Positions 1 through 7,712 of a DNA stretch of 15,659 nucleotides are shown one piece after another (positions within the stretch are counted from its first letter, which is position 1; every line of letters begins with the position of its first letter). The translations under genes and the position numbers were made by a program. The notes beneath the pieces were generated by a model, which saw nothing but the letters and a program-made list of their open reading frames with translations, was not told where the DNA came from and did no database searches. Source of the DNA: AV69 sp036498205 (GTDB lineage Bacteria; Verrucomicrobiota; Verrucomicrobiia; Chthoniobacterales; UBA10450); NCBI GenBank assembly GCA_036498205.1, contig DASXIC010000023.1, forward strand, positions 1-15,659, written 5' to 3'.

Positions 1-107
1 GTCTGTTATCAGCCGCAAGAGATAAAGCAGCTATAACGTCCTAGTCTGCAATCGGGTACGCTTGTCGCCCGAAATTTTCTCGGACGAACTGAGAGTGAGA
101 TTACTAT

Positions 108-126
108 CGGCGGTCATAGACCGCCG
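108..126. repeat. Perfect short hairpin, 8-bp stem with 3-nt loop
   Basis: CGGCGGTC at 108-115 is the exact reverse complement of GACCGCCG at 119-126, with ATA as the loop. Neither side is followed by a T-run, so it is not a classical intrinsic terminator for either strand. It sits about 25 bp from the larger palindromic element at 153-236 in the same non-coding stretch. A structured intergenic repeat is the likeliest reading, but copies elsewhere in the genome cannot be seen here. Confidence 0.5.
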
Positions 127-152
127 CTACAAGGGAAGATCATAGCTCAGTC

Positions 153-236
153 GTCATCCGGAGCCGCGCAGACGGCGAAGGACCTCGCAAACCTGCACGG
201 ACGCTTGCGAGGCCCCTCGCGTTCGCTCGGGATGAC
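153..236. repeat. Palindromic intergenic repeat element (REP-like), nested stems
   Basis: The outer arms at 153-164 and 225-236 are inverted copies with one mismatch (GTCATCCGGAGC against the reverse complement of GCTCGGGATGAC). An inner perfect 8-bp stem pairs CCTCGCAA (183-190) with TTGCGAGG (205-212). The element starts 17 bp beyond the stop codon of the pseudopilin gene on the minus strand. Elements beginning GTCATCC and ending GGATGAC are familiar as dispersed intergenic repeats in several bacterial phyla; that this one is dispersed is inference. It could act as a transcription barrier or mRNA 3' stabiliser for the secretion operon, although no U-tract follows. Bases 1-107 show nothing recognisable. 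Confidence 0.6.
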
Positions 237-252
237 GGCAAAGATAATTCTG

Positions 253-879
253 TTACCAATTCTTGATCCACTTCTGCTCGTAAGCAGCTTTATCCGATGC
301 ATTGCTACCGGCGGTGGACCACAGATCATAGGTGGGATTGAAACCTTTAGTTGGATCGTTCGTTTTTGCGGTTGAATAACCATAAACAAATCCGAATGGA
401 TCGACGATTGCAGTCACCGTGCCGGTTCCTCCAAGCGGGAAAAGCATGTTGGGCTTAAACTGAAAATAGCTTCTTTGCGTTATGGTAGATCGATCGCCGC
501 TGATGTTTCCCGAAAGTTGGGTGTAGAGGCTAAAGCTGGCTGATCTGTATGAATTTGCGCCAGCATCGGTGCCTTTAGGATCGGAGTTATAAGAAGTCGG
601 CACTGGATCTGGCGGAGTTTTGCTTGAGAAATTCTGGTCAGTAACGGCGGCAAGGGCATCCGTGTTGCCGTCTCGCGGGTAAATTCCATTATCCGCTTTG
701 TAGCTCTCGAGCGCAGCTGAGATTGCGGCGATCTCGGTTTCGGCACGGGAACATTTCCCTTTTTCTTGCACAAAGCCACTCACTGCCAGCACGAATCCAG
801 CAAGGATAAGAATGATGCCGATAACAATGATCATCTCCACAAGGGTAAATGCCCTTATCAACTCCGCCCGCGGACTCAC
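253..879 (-). CDS. Type II secretion/type IV pilus pseudopilin, GspG-like
   Basis: A 208-residue pilin-like subunit, expected to be cut by prepilin peptidase and assembled in the inner membrane into a periplasmic pseudopilus. The short leader (about 10 residues) is followed by FTLVEM and a hydrophobic helix at residues 11-36, with Glu at position +5 of the mature protein. The residue before the cut is Ala (RA/FTLVEM) instead of the usual Gly. The C-terminal part has a Gly/Asp/Tyr-rich stretch with DPFGFVYGY, a pattern common in the globular domain of GspG-type pseudopilins, but the protein is longer than typical GspG (about 140 residues). The start is a GTG whose last two bases lie in the gspF stop codon (GTGA overlap at 876-879), which suggests translational coupling. 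Which pseudopilin class it belongs to (major or minor) is not certain. Confidence 0.85.
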   Translation of the reverse strand: MSPRAELIRAFTLVEMIIVIGIILILAGFVLAVSGFVQEKGKCSRAETEIAAISAALESYKADNGIYPRDGNTDALAAVTDQNFSSKTPPDPVPTSYNSDPKGTDAGANSYRSASFSLYTQLSGNISGDRSTITQRSYFQFKPNMLFPLGGTGTVTAIVDPFGFVYGYSTAKTNDPTKGFNPTYDLWSTAGSNASDKAAYEQKWIKNW

Positions 880-2171
880 GACTGTTGCTGCAATCCGGTG
901 ATGATACTGATGAGCGGAAGAAAAAGGGCGATGACGATTGTGCCGACAACACCCGCGAGAAAAACGATCATCATCGGCTCCAGCAACGAGGTGAGGGCCG
1001 CAACCGAGTTATCTACCTCGTCGTCGTAAACATCAGCGATTTTCAATAACATTTCGGGCAATTGACCCGTTTCTTCGCCCACATCGATCATGCTGATGAC
1101 CATTGGAGGAAAAGCGCCACTCGTCTCAAGTGGCTGTACGATGGACTCGCCCTCCTTGACCCGATCGTGCACCTGAGAGATTGCATTAGCGATCACGCGA
1201 TTGCCCGCCGTCTCCCGGGTGATGTCGAGCGCCTGCAAAATCGAAACGCCGCTTGTTACCAGCGTCCCAAGAGTGCGGGCGAAGCGCGAGATAGCGGTCT
1301 TGCGAAGCAAGTCTCCGAAAAGGGGCAAACGCAATTTTATACGGTCGATTATTGCGCGTCCGGCTGGCATTCGACCCGCCAATTTGACTCCGACGATTAA
1401 GACGACAACTGCCCCAATAATAAACGCCCAGTTTTTTTGCGCAAAATCGCTCACCCCAATGACAAAAAGCGTGATCGTGGGAAGCGGCTTGTCTCCAAGC
1501 ATTTCACGAAAAATCGTTTGAAACCTCGGCACTATGAACACGAGCAGGAATGACAGGATTGAGAGCGCAAGAACGAGGACAATGATGGGGTAGACCATCG
1601 CGGCGAGAACTTTGTTTTTGATCTTCTGCGCCTTCTCCTGAAACTCGGCCAGACGGGTGAGGACAACCTCGAGGACACCGCCCAGTTCACCAGCTTTCAC
1701 CATGCTGACATAAAGGTCGTTAAAAATACGGGGATGTTGCGCCAGCGAGTCCGAAAAGGTGCTGCCGCCCTGAACGGATTCGGCGAGCGCGTCGGTTGTG
1801 CGTTTGAGAACAGCGTCGCGCTCCTGTTTCGCCAATACATTGAGCGAGCGCAGCAATGGGAGCCCGGAATCGATCAGGGTGGCGAGCTGGCGGGTAAAAA
1901 TCATCAACGTTTTGGGTTTTACCTTTCGACGTTGGAAGAGCGTGATTTCAGTCCCTCGCCGGGCAGTCTTTGCAACGGCCGGCGGGCTGGGCCGACGTGC
2001 CCGTCTGGCTTTGCCGTCACGTGAAGGAGCTTTGCCTTCCTCGTAAATGCCCGTCGGGAAATACCCTGCCTGGCGCAACTGACCAATGACCTCGGTTTCC
2101 GAATTCGCCTCGACAAGGCCAGTTGATTCCTGGCCGCGTGCGTCGAGCGCTACATACTGAAAGCGAGGCAT
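876..2171 (-). CDS. gspF: Type II secretion inner-membrane platform protein GspF/PilC
   Basis: A 431-residue polytopic inner-membrane protein, the platform on which GspE/PilB-type ATPases drive pseudopilus assembly. The N-terminal segment (about 1-50) starts with MPRFQYVALDARGQ, as is usual in the family. A basic, proline-containing linker follows, then two homologous GspF domains. The first begins near LMIFTRQLATLIDSGLPLL and the second near ISRFARTLGTLVTSGVSIL. Hydrophobic helices lie at about residues 195-220, 248-265 and at the C-terminus (about 398-423), the standard topology. Start ATG at 2171. The gene lies 59 bp downstream of the second ATPase gene and overlaps the pseudopilin gene by 4 bp, so the four genes form one transcription unit. 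PilC is the equally good name if the system is a pilus instead of a secretion machine. Confidence 0.93.
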   Translation of the reverse strand: MPRFQYVALDARGQESTGLVEANSETEVIGQLRQAGYFPTGIYEEGKAPSRDGKARRARRPSPPAVAKTARRGTEITLFQRRKVKPKTLMIFTRQLATLIDSGLPLLRSLNVLAKQERDAVLKRTTDALAESVQGGSTFSDSLAQHPRIFNDLYVSMVKAGELGGVLEVVLTRLAEFQEKAQKIKNKVLAAMVYPIIVLVLALSILSFLLVFIVPRFQTIFREMLGDKPLPTITLFVIGVSDFAQKNWAFIIGAVVVLIVGVKLAGRMPAGRAIIDRIKLRLPLFGDLLRKTAISRFARTLGTLVTSGVSILQALDITRETAGNRVIANAISQVHDRVKEGESIVQPLETSGAFPPMVISMIDVGEETGQLPEMLLKIADVYDDEVDNSVAALTSLLEPMMIVFLAGVVGTIVIALFLPLISIITGLQQQS

Positions 2172-2230
2172 TGCAGCTTTTACTCTAACAAAATTTCAGA
2201 CTGAGTGTCGAGGGGCTGAGTGACATTCCA

Positions 2231-3919
2231 CTAGGTATATTTCAGTACTTCCTCGAAGGTGGTGTCGCCGTTAAAAACGCTGCGCAACCCGTCCTGCCGG
2301 AGAGTTACCATTCCCAGTTCGATTGCTTTTTGCTTCAGAACGACGGTTGGCGCGTGCTCATTGATCAGCTCGCGGAGCGGGTCGGTTATTTTCATCAACT
2401 CATAAATGCCTTTGCGGCCTCTGTAACCTGTGTGATTACAAGCGTCGCAGCCTTTACCATAGTAAAATTTCCTACTGCCCAATTCCCGCCGGCTAATCTC
2501 CACTTCATCAAGAACGTTCCGCGTCGGCTCGCAGCTGACACGACAATTAAGGCAAATCGTTCGCAGCAGTCGCTGGCCAAGAACCGCTTCGAGCGTTGAA
2601 GAAATAAGAAACGGCTCGACTCCCATATCGATTAATCGGGTCACCGCACCAGGTGCATCCGTGGTATGTAAAGTAGTGAAAACGAGATGACCGGTCAGAG
2701 AGGCTTGCACGGCAATCTGCGCGGTCTCCAGATCACGCGTCTCACCGACCATGATACGGTCCGGGTCCTGTCGTAAAAATGCTCGTAACACGCGCGCGAA
2801 AGTTAATCCGATACCCTCGTTCACCGGTACTTGCATGATGCCTTCAAGATCGTACTCAACCGGTTCCTCCGCGGTGAGTAGCTTCGACTCGAGATTATTA
2901 ATCTTGCGCAAGCACGAATAGAGGGTGGTCGTCTTACCTGAGCCAGTAGGGCCAGTAACAATGAAGATTCCATTGGGGCGTTTGATCAGCTCAAGAAGGT
3001 ACTCGTGCACATATTGCGGCATCCCGAGCATCTCCAAGTCGAGGTTCACCGTAGTGCGATCGAGCACCCGCAAGACCACGCTTTCGCCGAACTGGGTGGG
3101 CAAAGTCGAAACGCGCAGGTCGACGCTGCGCCCGGCAATATTCTTTTGGATTCGGCCGTCCTGCGGCAGACGCCGCTCGGCAATGTTCATGTTTGCCATC
3201 ACCTTGACCCGCGAGATAACCGGAAGGGCAAGGTGTCGCGGCGGTGGCGACATTTCGTAAAGTGCACCGTCGACGCGGTAACGAATCTTGAACTCGTTCT
3301 CGAACGGTTCAAAGTGAATGTCACTCGCTCGATCCTGGATTGCCTGATAAAGGATCAGATCGACGAAACGGATAATCGGAGTTGCGTTAGCTTCTGCCTC
3401 CACGGTCGCGATGACACCGCCATCGCCGCGCAGGGTCAGCAGCTCGCCTGATTCTCCCAGTTGCTTCAGTACTTCCTCCATGCTGGAGGTATCGCTGCCG
3501 TAGAAGCTTCTGATCCGCTCTTCGATCTGCTCGATCGGCGCGACTACCACCTCGATGTCGCGACCAAGCGCGAAACGCAAATCTTCCGCTGTCCGAGGAT
3601 CAAGCGGGTCGGCAACGGCGACCCGCAGGGTGTGGTCCACATATTCTACCGGCAGTACGCGATGGAGACGGGCCAGACCGCTTGGAATAAGCTTTGCAAT
3701 TTCCGGTGCAATGTCGCGATCGTTCAAATCGACAAAATCCGCGCCGATTCCCTCCGCTATCGAGCGATAAAAGCCAAGCTCGTCGGTGAATCCGCTGTCG
3801 ACCATCGCTTGCATGACCGTCTTGCCGTTTAGCTGCGCTTCGGTCAGGACGTCATCGGCCTGCGTCTTTTGCAGAACCTGTTGATCGATGAAGAGATCGA
3901 GAACCTGCTGATTGTTCAT
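2231..3919 (-). CDS. GspE/PilB-family secretion or pilus ATPase, second copy
   Basis: A 562-residue hexameric traffic ATPase that powers pseudopilin or pilin extraction from the inner membrane. Residues about 1-145 form the N-terminal MshEN/T2SSE_N region. The Walker A loop GPTGSGKT is at 323-330, followed by the Asp box region and the Walker B/Glu segment RIMVGETRDLETA preceded by an intact RQDPD. The His box has TGHLVFTTLHTTD. A zinc tetracysteine site is formed by Cys456/Cys459 and Cys491/Cys494. All motor motifs look intact. It starts with ATG only 4 bp downstream of the stop of the preceding paralogous ATPase and precedes gspF. Sequence alone does not decide between GspE (secretion), PilB (pilus extension) and MshE; PilT is unlikely because it lacks the N-terminal domain and the CxxC pairs. 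Confidence 0.92.
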   Translation of the reverse strand: MNNQQVLDLFIDQQVLQKTQADDVLTEAQLNGKTVMQAMVDSGFTDELGFYRSIAEGIGADFVDLNDRDIAPEIAKLIPSGLARLHRVLPVEYVDHTLRVAVADPLDPRTAEDLRFALGRDIEVVVAPIEQIEERIRSFYGSDTSSMEEVLKQLGESGELLTLRGDGGVIATVEAEANATPIIRFVDLILYQAIQDRASDIHFEPFENEFKIRYRVDGALYEMSPPPRHLALPVISRVKVMANMNIAERRLPQDGRIQKNIAGRSVDLRVSTLPTQFGESVVLRVLDRTTVNLDLEMLGMPQYVHEYLLELIKRPNGIFIVTGPTGSGKTTTLYSCLRKINNLESKLLTAEEPVEYDLEGIMQVPVNEGIGLTFARVLRAFLRQDPDRIMVGETRDLETAQIAVQASLTGHLVFTTLHTTDAPGAVTRLIDMGVEPFLISSTLEAVLGQRLLRTICLNCRVSCEPTRNVLDEVEISRRELGSRKFYYGKGCDACNHTGYRGRKGIYELMKITDPLRELINEHAPTVVLKQKAIELGMVTLRQDGLRSVFNGDTTFEEVLKYT

Positions 3920-3923
3920 CGCA

Positions 3924-5621
3924 CTAGCTGGCGTCGGTTATGGTCGCTGAAATCACCTCCTGGGGTGAGGTCAACCCTGCCAGAACTTTGCGGACACCAT
4001 CTTCACGCAACGTCCGCATGCCTAATTCACGGGCACGCCGGCGCAGGAGGAAAGTGGACGTGCGTTTGTTGATCATGTGGCGCACTTCATCGTCGATGAT
4101 AAAGATCTCAAAGATCCCCATCCGGCCGCGATAGCCCGTATGACGGCAGCTCTCACAACCCGTGGCGCCCATCACCTGGGCCGATTTCATCTGGGATGGT
4201 TCGATTGAAAGGGCACGCATCTCACTCGCGCTCAATTCCGCCGGCACTTTGCAACGCATGCACAATCTGCGAACAAGGCGTTGTGCCATAACCGCCCGGA
4301 TCGAGGAAGCAACCAGAAACGGTTGCACACCGATATCGACGAGACGGGCAACAGCTGAGGGCGCGTCATTGGTATGCAGCGTACTGAAAACGAGATGACC
4401 CGTCAGACTGGCGTTGGTCGCGATTGACGCCGTTTCAAGATCGCGAATTTCACCGATCATGATGATGTTAGGCGCCTGGCGCAGAATCGATCGCAGCGCG
4501 ATTGGGAACGTCATTCCAACATCGGTATTGACCTGCACCTGATTGATACCGGCCATCTGGTATTCGACCGGTTCTTCCACGGTGATGATCTTGCGATCCG
4601 GCTTATTGATATAATTTAAGCAGGCGTAAAGGGTGGTCGTTTTTCCCGAACCGGTGGGGCCGGTCACGAGCAAAATTCCGTCGGGCAGCCGCAGCTGGCG
4701 CTCAAACATTTCCTGGTCGTCGCTCAGGAACCCGAGCTCCGGCAAACCGAGAACCAGACGCGATTTGTCCAGAACGCGCATGACAATGCTTTCGCCGTGA
4801 TTTGTCGGAATCGTTGAGACCCGAAGATCGATCGGCATTTTGCGAATTTTGACCTGGATTCGTCCATCCTGAGGCAGGCGTTTCTCGGCAATACTCATGG
4901 AGGCGGTCATGATTTTGAGCCGACTGATGATGGCTGATTGCAATCGCTTGGGGGGGGCCTGCATTTCCTGCAACACACCATCGATACGGAAGCGGACACG
5001 AAATTTTTTATCGAGCGGTTCGAGGTGAATGTCGCTGGCACCAAGCTTGTGCGCTTCGATGATCAACATCGAAACCAGGCGGATTATGGGAGCGTCGGCT
5101 TCGTCGAAACTGGGAGTGTCGTCGGGAAGTTCGAGGCCGAGATCGATTTGATCGCCGATGCGTCGTTGGAGAACATCCGCTGCTTCCTCGGCCGTCCCGT
5201 AATATTTGATGAGGGCCTCTCGAATTTTCTGCGGAGCGGTGCAGACCAGCTCGAGTTCGCGTTGCAAGAGGAAGTTGAGGCTATCGATGGTATCGACGTC
5301 GAGCGGATCGCCGATCGCCACGACCAAGCCACTCTCGCCAAGTGCAACGGGAATGACTTTGAACCGGCGTGCATCTTCAGCGCTGATCTGGGCGATTATT
5401 TCCGGGGGGATGACGATCGCCGCCAGATCGATCCACTGCATTTGCGCCTGCGCCGCCAGCGAACGCGAAACGTCGTCGGCTGAAACAATGCCATCGCGAA
5501 TGAGTGTCTCGACGATTGCACCATCGCCGTTAAGCCTGGTCCGGGCGCTCTCGATTTGGGCGCCGGAAAGGACGCCACGCTCCTCAAGAAGCCGGAGGAC
5601 GTAATCTTGGTTCGCCTGCAC
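3924..5621 (-). CDS. GspE/PilB-family secretion or pilus ATPase, first copy
   Basis: A 565-residue paralogue of the downstream ATPase with the same layout: N-terminal MshEN-like region to about residue 140, Walker A GPTGSGKT at 321-328, Walker B/Glu segment IIMIGEIRDLETA, His box TGHLVFSTLHTND, and zinc-binding Cys454/Cys457 plus Cys489/Cys492. One oddity is that the segment before Walker B reads RQAPN, where the neighbour and most relatives have RQDPD, so two Asp residues are lost. The Walker B Glu and Arg-Asp that follow are kept, so activity is likely. The only good start in frame is GTG at 5621 (an ATT precedes it); no strong ribosome binding site is visible. First gene of the secretion cassette, 97 bp downstream of glmS on the same strand. 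Its partner could be the same GspF, or a second system encoded elsewhere. Confidence 0.92.
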   Translation of the reverse strand: MQANQDYVLRLLEERGVLSGAQIESARTRLNGDGAIVETLIRDGIVSADDVSRSLAAQAQMQWIDLAAIVIPPEIIAQISAEDARRFKVIPVALGESGLVVAIGDPLDVDTIDSLNFLLQRELELVCTAPQKIREALIKYYGTAEEAADVLQRRIGDQIDLGLELPDDTPSFDEADAPIIRLVSMLIIEAHKLGASDIHLEPLDKKFRVRFRIDGVLQEMQAPPKRLQSAIISRLKIMTASMSIAEKRLPQDGRIQVKIRKMPIDLRVSTIPTNHGESIVMRVLDKSRLVLGLPELGFLSDDQEMFERQLRLPDGILLVTGPTGSGKTTTLYACLNYINKPDRKIITVEEPVEYQMAGINQVQVNTDVGMTFPIALRSILRQAPNIIMIGEIRDLETASIATNASLTGHLVFSTLHTNDAPSAVARLVDIGVQPFLVASSIRAVMAQRLVRRLCMRCKVPAELSASEMRALSIEPSQMKSAQVMGATGCESCRHTGYRGRMGIFEIFIIDDEVRHMINKRTSTFLLRRRARELGMRTLREDGVRKVLAGLTSPQEVISATITDAS

Positions 5622-5642
5622 AATGGAGCAATTGTATGACAG

Positions 5643-5659
5643 TCCCCTTCAATAGGGGA
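5643..5659 (-). other. Small hairpin in the 5' leader of the secretion cassette
   Basis: TCCCCT (5643-5648) pairs with AGGGGA (5654-5659), a 6-bp stem with a 5-nt loop. It would lie about 25 nt before the GTG of the first ATPase gene. It might affect translation or mark the mRNA 5' end; the stem is short and may be chance. Confidence 0.25.
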
Positions 5660-5661
5660 TC

Positions 5662-5689
5662 ATTATCCAAGCCAACCTCAGGAAGCAAA
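5662..5689 (-). promoter_or_regulatory. Candidate promoter for the secretion cassette
   Basis: On the minus strand a -10-like GATAAT (5662-5667) lies 16 bp after a weak -35-like TTTGCT (5684-5689). The predicted transcript would start about 35 bp upstream of the first ATPase gene. The 97-bp gap after glmS is large compared with the 4-bp gap and overlaps inside the cassette, which fits a separate promoter. The -35 match is poor and read-through from glmS is equally possible. Confidence 0.25.
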
Positions 5690-5718
5690 AAGGCTGCCAG
5701 TGAAATCGATCCGGGGCG

Positions 5719-7575
5719 TCATTCCACGGTTACGCTTTTTGCCAGGTTCCGCGGTTTATCGACGTCCAAACCGAGCTCGACGGCCAGGTGATAAGCGAGC
5801 AATTGCAGCGGAATGGTTGTGAGGACAGGCGTGACCACATCAGGTGCCTGCGGAATTTCAATGATATCGTTGGCGATTCCCTTCAGGTGTTTCCCGCCGT
5901 TCCCACTGGTGAGGGCGATGATCGGACCTTTACGCGCTTTGACCTGCTCGATGTTGTTCACGTTTTTTGAAAAGACAGCATCATCGGGCGCGATAAATAT
6001 CGAGGGGAGATCCGGCCGGACCAGAGCGATTATGCCATGCTTCAGTTCTGCGCTGGGGTGACCTTCGGCAAAGAGATACGTGATCTCTTTCATCTTCAAC
6101 GCGCCCTCCAGGGCAATTGGGAAATTGAATTGTCGTCCAAAAAACAGCATGCCGGTGCTGGAAACGTATTTTTTTGCGATGGAGCGAATCTGATCGCTCA
6201 ATTTCAGAACGGACTCGATCTGTTGAGGCAATGCCTCGAGGGCCTCGATAATGAGAGATCCTTCGGAAGTAGAGAGGTGCCGCATTCGCCCCAGGAGCAA
6301 GCCGATGAGAGTTAGGATCACCACCTGCGAAGTGAACGATTTAGTTGCTGCCACGCCGATTTCCGGGCCCGCGTGCATATAGACTCCGCCGTCACTTTCG
6401 CGGGCGATGGTGCTGGCGACGTTATTGCAGATGCCAAGTGTTCGATATCCCTTGCGGCGGCTTTCTCGCAATGCACCCAGCGTGTCTGCGGTCTCACCGC
6501 TTTGGCTGATGGCGAGCACAAGCGTGTTACCGCTCATCGGTGTATTTCGATGCCGGAACTCGCTCGCGTATTCCACCTCAACCGGAATGCTGGCGAGCTG
6601 CTCGATCAGATACTCGCCTACCAAAGCCGCGTGCAAAGCCGTGCCACAGCCGGTGAGGACAATACGACTGACGTCGCGCAGTTGGGAGGGCGTCATGTTC
6701 AATCCACCGAGCTTGGCGGTACATTCCTCGGTGTTGAGCCGTCCGCGCATGGCATCCAAAACAGAATGCGGTTGCTCAAAGATTTCCTTGAGCATGTAGT
6801 GGGGGAACTCCCCCTTGTTTACATCCTCGGCCCCGAACTCGACCTTGCTGATCTGATAGCTGCCAGTCTCCCCCGCAACGGAGCTAATCTCGAATGTGTC
6901 GCGCGAGACGGCGACAATATCGAAGTCATTCAAATAAACGGCATCACGAGTATGAGCCACGATCGCGCTGACATCGCTGGCGAGAAAGTTTTCGTCTTTG
7001 CCAACACCGAGCACAAGGGGAGATCCACGACGGGCGCCGACGATAAAATCTTTGACGTCGGCGTGCACCAACGCGATGCCATAGGTCCCGATTACCTGCT
7101 TGAGCGCGGCCCGCGTCGCGTTTATCAGCCGTCCTTTTGAGTCTTTGCCGCCCAGCTGATCGTAAATGCTGCCAATCAAGTGTGCGAGCACTTCCGTATC
7201 GGTATCTGAGGTAAATTTGTGGCCGCCTTCGCGCACGAGTTGATCTCGCAGCGCCGCGTAATTTTCTATGACGCCATTGTGCACGAGCGCGATTTTACCG
7301 CTCTGATCGAAATGGGGATGAGCATTCTCATCCGTGACCTTGCCATGTGTCGCCCAGCGAGTGTGACTAATTCCGTAGCTGCCCGATGGGGGCTGTTCCG
7401 TCATCAACTTTGCCAGACTGGCAATTCGGCCGGCACATTTCCGCGTCTCGATAGTCTGGCCATTGACAATGGCAACACCGGCGGAGTCATAGCCGCGATA
7501 CTCCAGACGACGCAAGCCATCGAGGAGAATTGGGGCTGCTTCAGACCCGCCGACGTATCCAACAATGCCACACAT
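5719..7575 (-). CDS. glmS: Glutamine-fructose-6-phosphate aminotransferase (isomerising)
   Basis: A 618-residue cytosolic enzyme that converts fructose-6-phosphate and glutamine to glucosamine-6-phosphate and glutamate, the entry to UDP-GlcNAc and so to peptidoglycan and lipid A. The start MCGIVGYVGG puts the nucleophile Cys at position 2 after Met removal; HTRWATHGKVTDENAHPH and LVHNGVIENY complete the class II glutaminase domain (to about 240). Two SIS sugar-isomerase domains follow, with LTGCGTALHAALVGEYLIE and ISQSGETADTL in the first. The C-terminus PRNLAKSVTVE is the standard one, with the Lys that forms the sugar Schiff base. Length matches the family (about 610). One unusual residue: the normally conserved KHGP reads KHGI in AELKHGIIALV. 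Start ATG at 7575. Divergent from glgC across 137 bp. Confidence 0.97.
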   Translation of the reverse strand: MCGIVGYVGGSEAAPILLDGLRRLEYRGYDSAGVAIVNGQTIETRKCAGRIASLAKLMTEQPPSGSYGISHTRWATHGKVTDENAHPHFDQSGKIALVHNGVIENYAALRDQLVREGGHKFTSDTDTEVLAHLIGSIYDQLGGKDSKGRLINATRAALKQVIGTYGIALVHADVKDFIVGARRGSPLVLGVGKDENFLASDVSAIVAHTRDAVYLNDFDIVAVSRDTFEISSVAGETGSYQISKVEFGAEDVNKGEFPHYMLKEIFEQPHSVLDAMRGRLNTEECTAKLGGLNMTPSQLRDVSRIVLTGCGTALHAALVGEYLIEQLASIPVEVEYASEFRHRNTPMSGNTLVLAISQSGETADTLGALRESRRKGYRTLGICNNVASTIARESDGGVYMHAGPEIGVAATKSFTSQVVILTLIGLLLGRMRHLSTSEGSLIIEALEALPQQIESVLKLSDQIRSIAKKYVSSTGMLFFGRQFNFPIALEGALKMKEITYLFAEGHPSAELKHGIIALVRPDLPSIFIAPDDAVFSKNVNNIEQVKARKGPIIALTSGNGGKHLKGIANDIIEIPQAPDVVTPVLTTIPLQLLAYHLAVELGLDVDKPRNLAKSVTVE

Positions 7576-7580
7576 AGGTA

Positions 7581-7594
7581 GTGAGAACGCTCAC
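7581..7594. promoter_or_regulatory. Short inverted repeat just upstream of the glmS start
   Basis: GTGAG (7581-7585) and CTCAC (7590-7594) form a 5-bp perfect inverted repeat with a 4-base centre, 5 bp upstream of the glmS ATG. It overlaps where a ribosome binding site would be, and no AGGAG-like sequence is present there. It could fold in the leader or be an operator half; it is short enough to be chance. Confidence 0.2.
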
Positions 7595-7654
7595 ATTACA
7601 ACATTGCCGCTGCAACTGGCGTGCCGCGCGAGCTTGGAACGCAGGTGGGGCGTT

Positions 7655-7676
7655 AGATTTTTCAACTCCAAAATCT
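7655..7676. promoter_or_regulatory. Inverted repeat in the glmS-glgC divergent promoter region
   Basis: AGATTTT (7655-7661) is the exact reverse complement of AAAATCT (7670-7676), spaced by 8 bases, giving a 22-bp dyad. Its edge lies 36 bp before the glgC ATG and about 80 bp before glmS, so it is well placed to act as an operator on either gene. A second, smaller dyad (AACGC 7638-7642 with GCGTT 7650-7654) lies next to it. No convincing -35/-10 pair could be fixed for either gene. The regulator is unknown. Confidence 0.35.
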
Positions 7677-7712
7677 GGGAGCGCTAACCGCTGTTTGCTA
7701 TCACATTAGGAG

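Noticed and set aside
4938..5483. 181-codon plus-strand open frame inside the first ATPase gene
   Set aside because: Antisense to a conserved ATPase gene with no recognisable motif.
6373..7140. 255-codon plus-strand open frame inside glmS
   Set aside because: It is antisense to strongly conserved glmS sequence and shows no domain pattern; high GC on the opposite strand explains the open frame.
7576..7712. glmS ribozyme or riboswitch upstream of glmS
   Set aside because: No recognisable ribozyme core was seen in the 137-bp gap and the gene belongs to a phylum where the ribozyme is not expected. Only short dyads are present.
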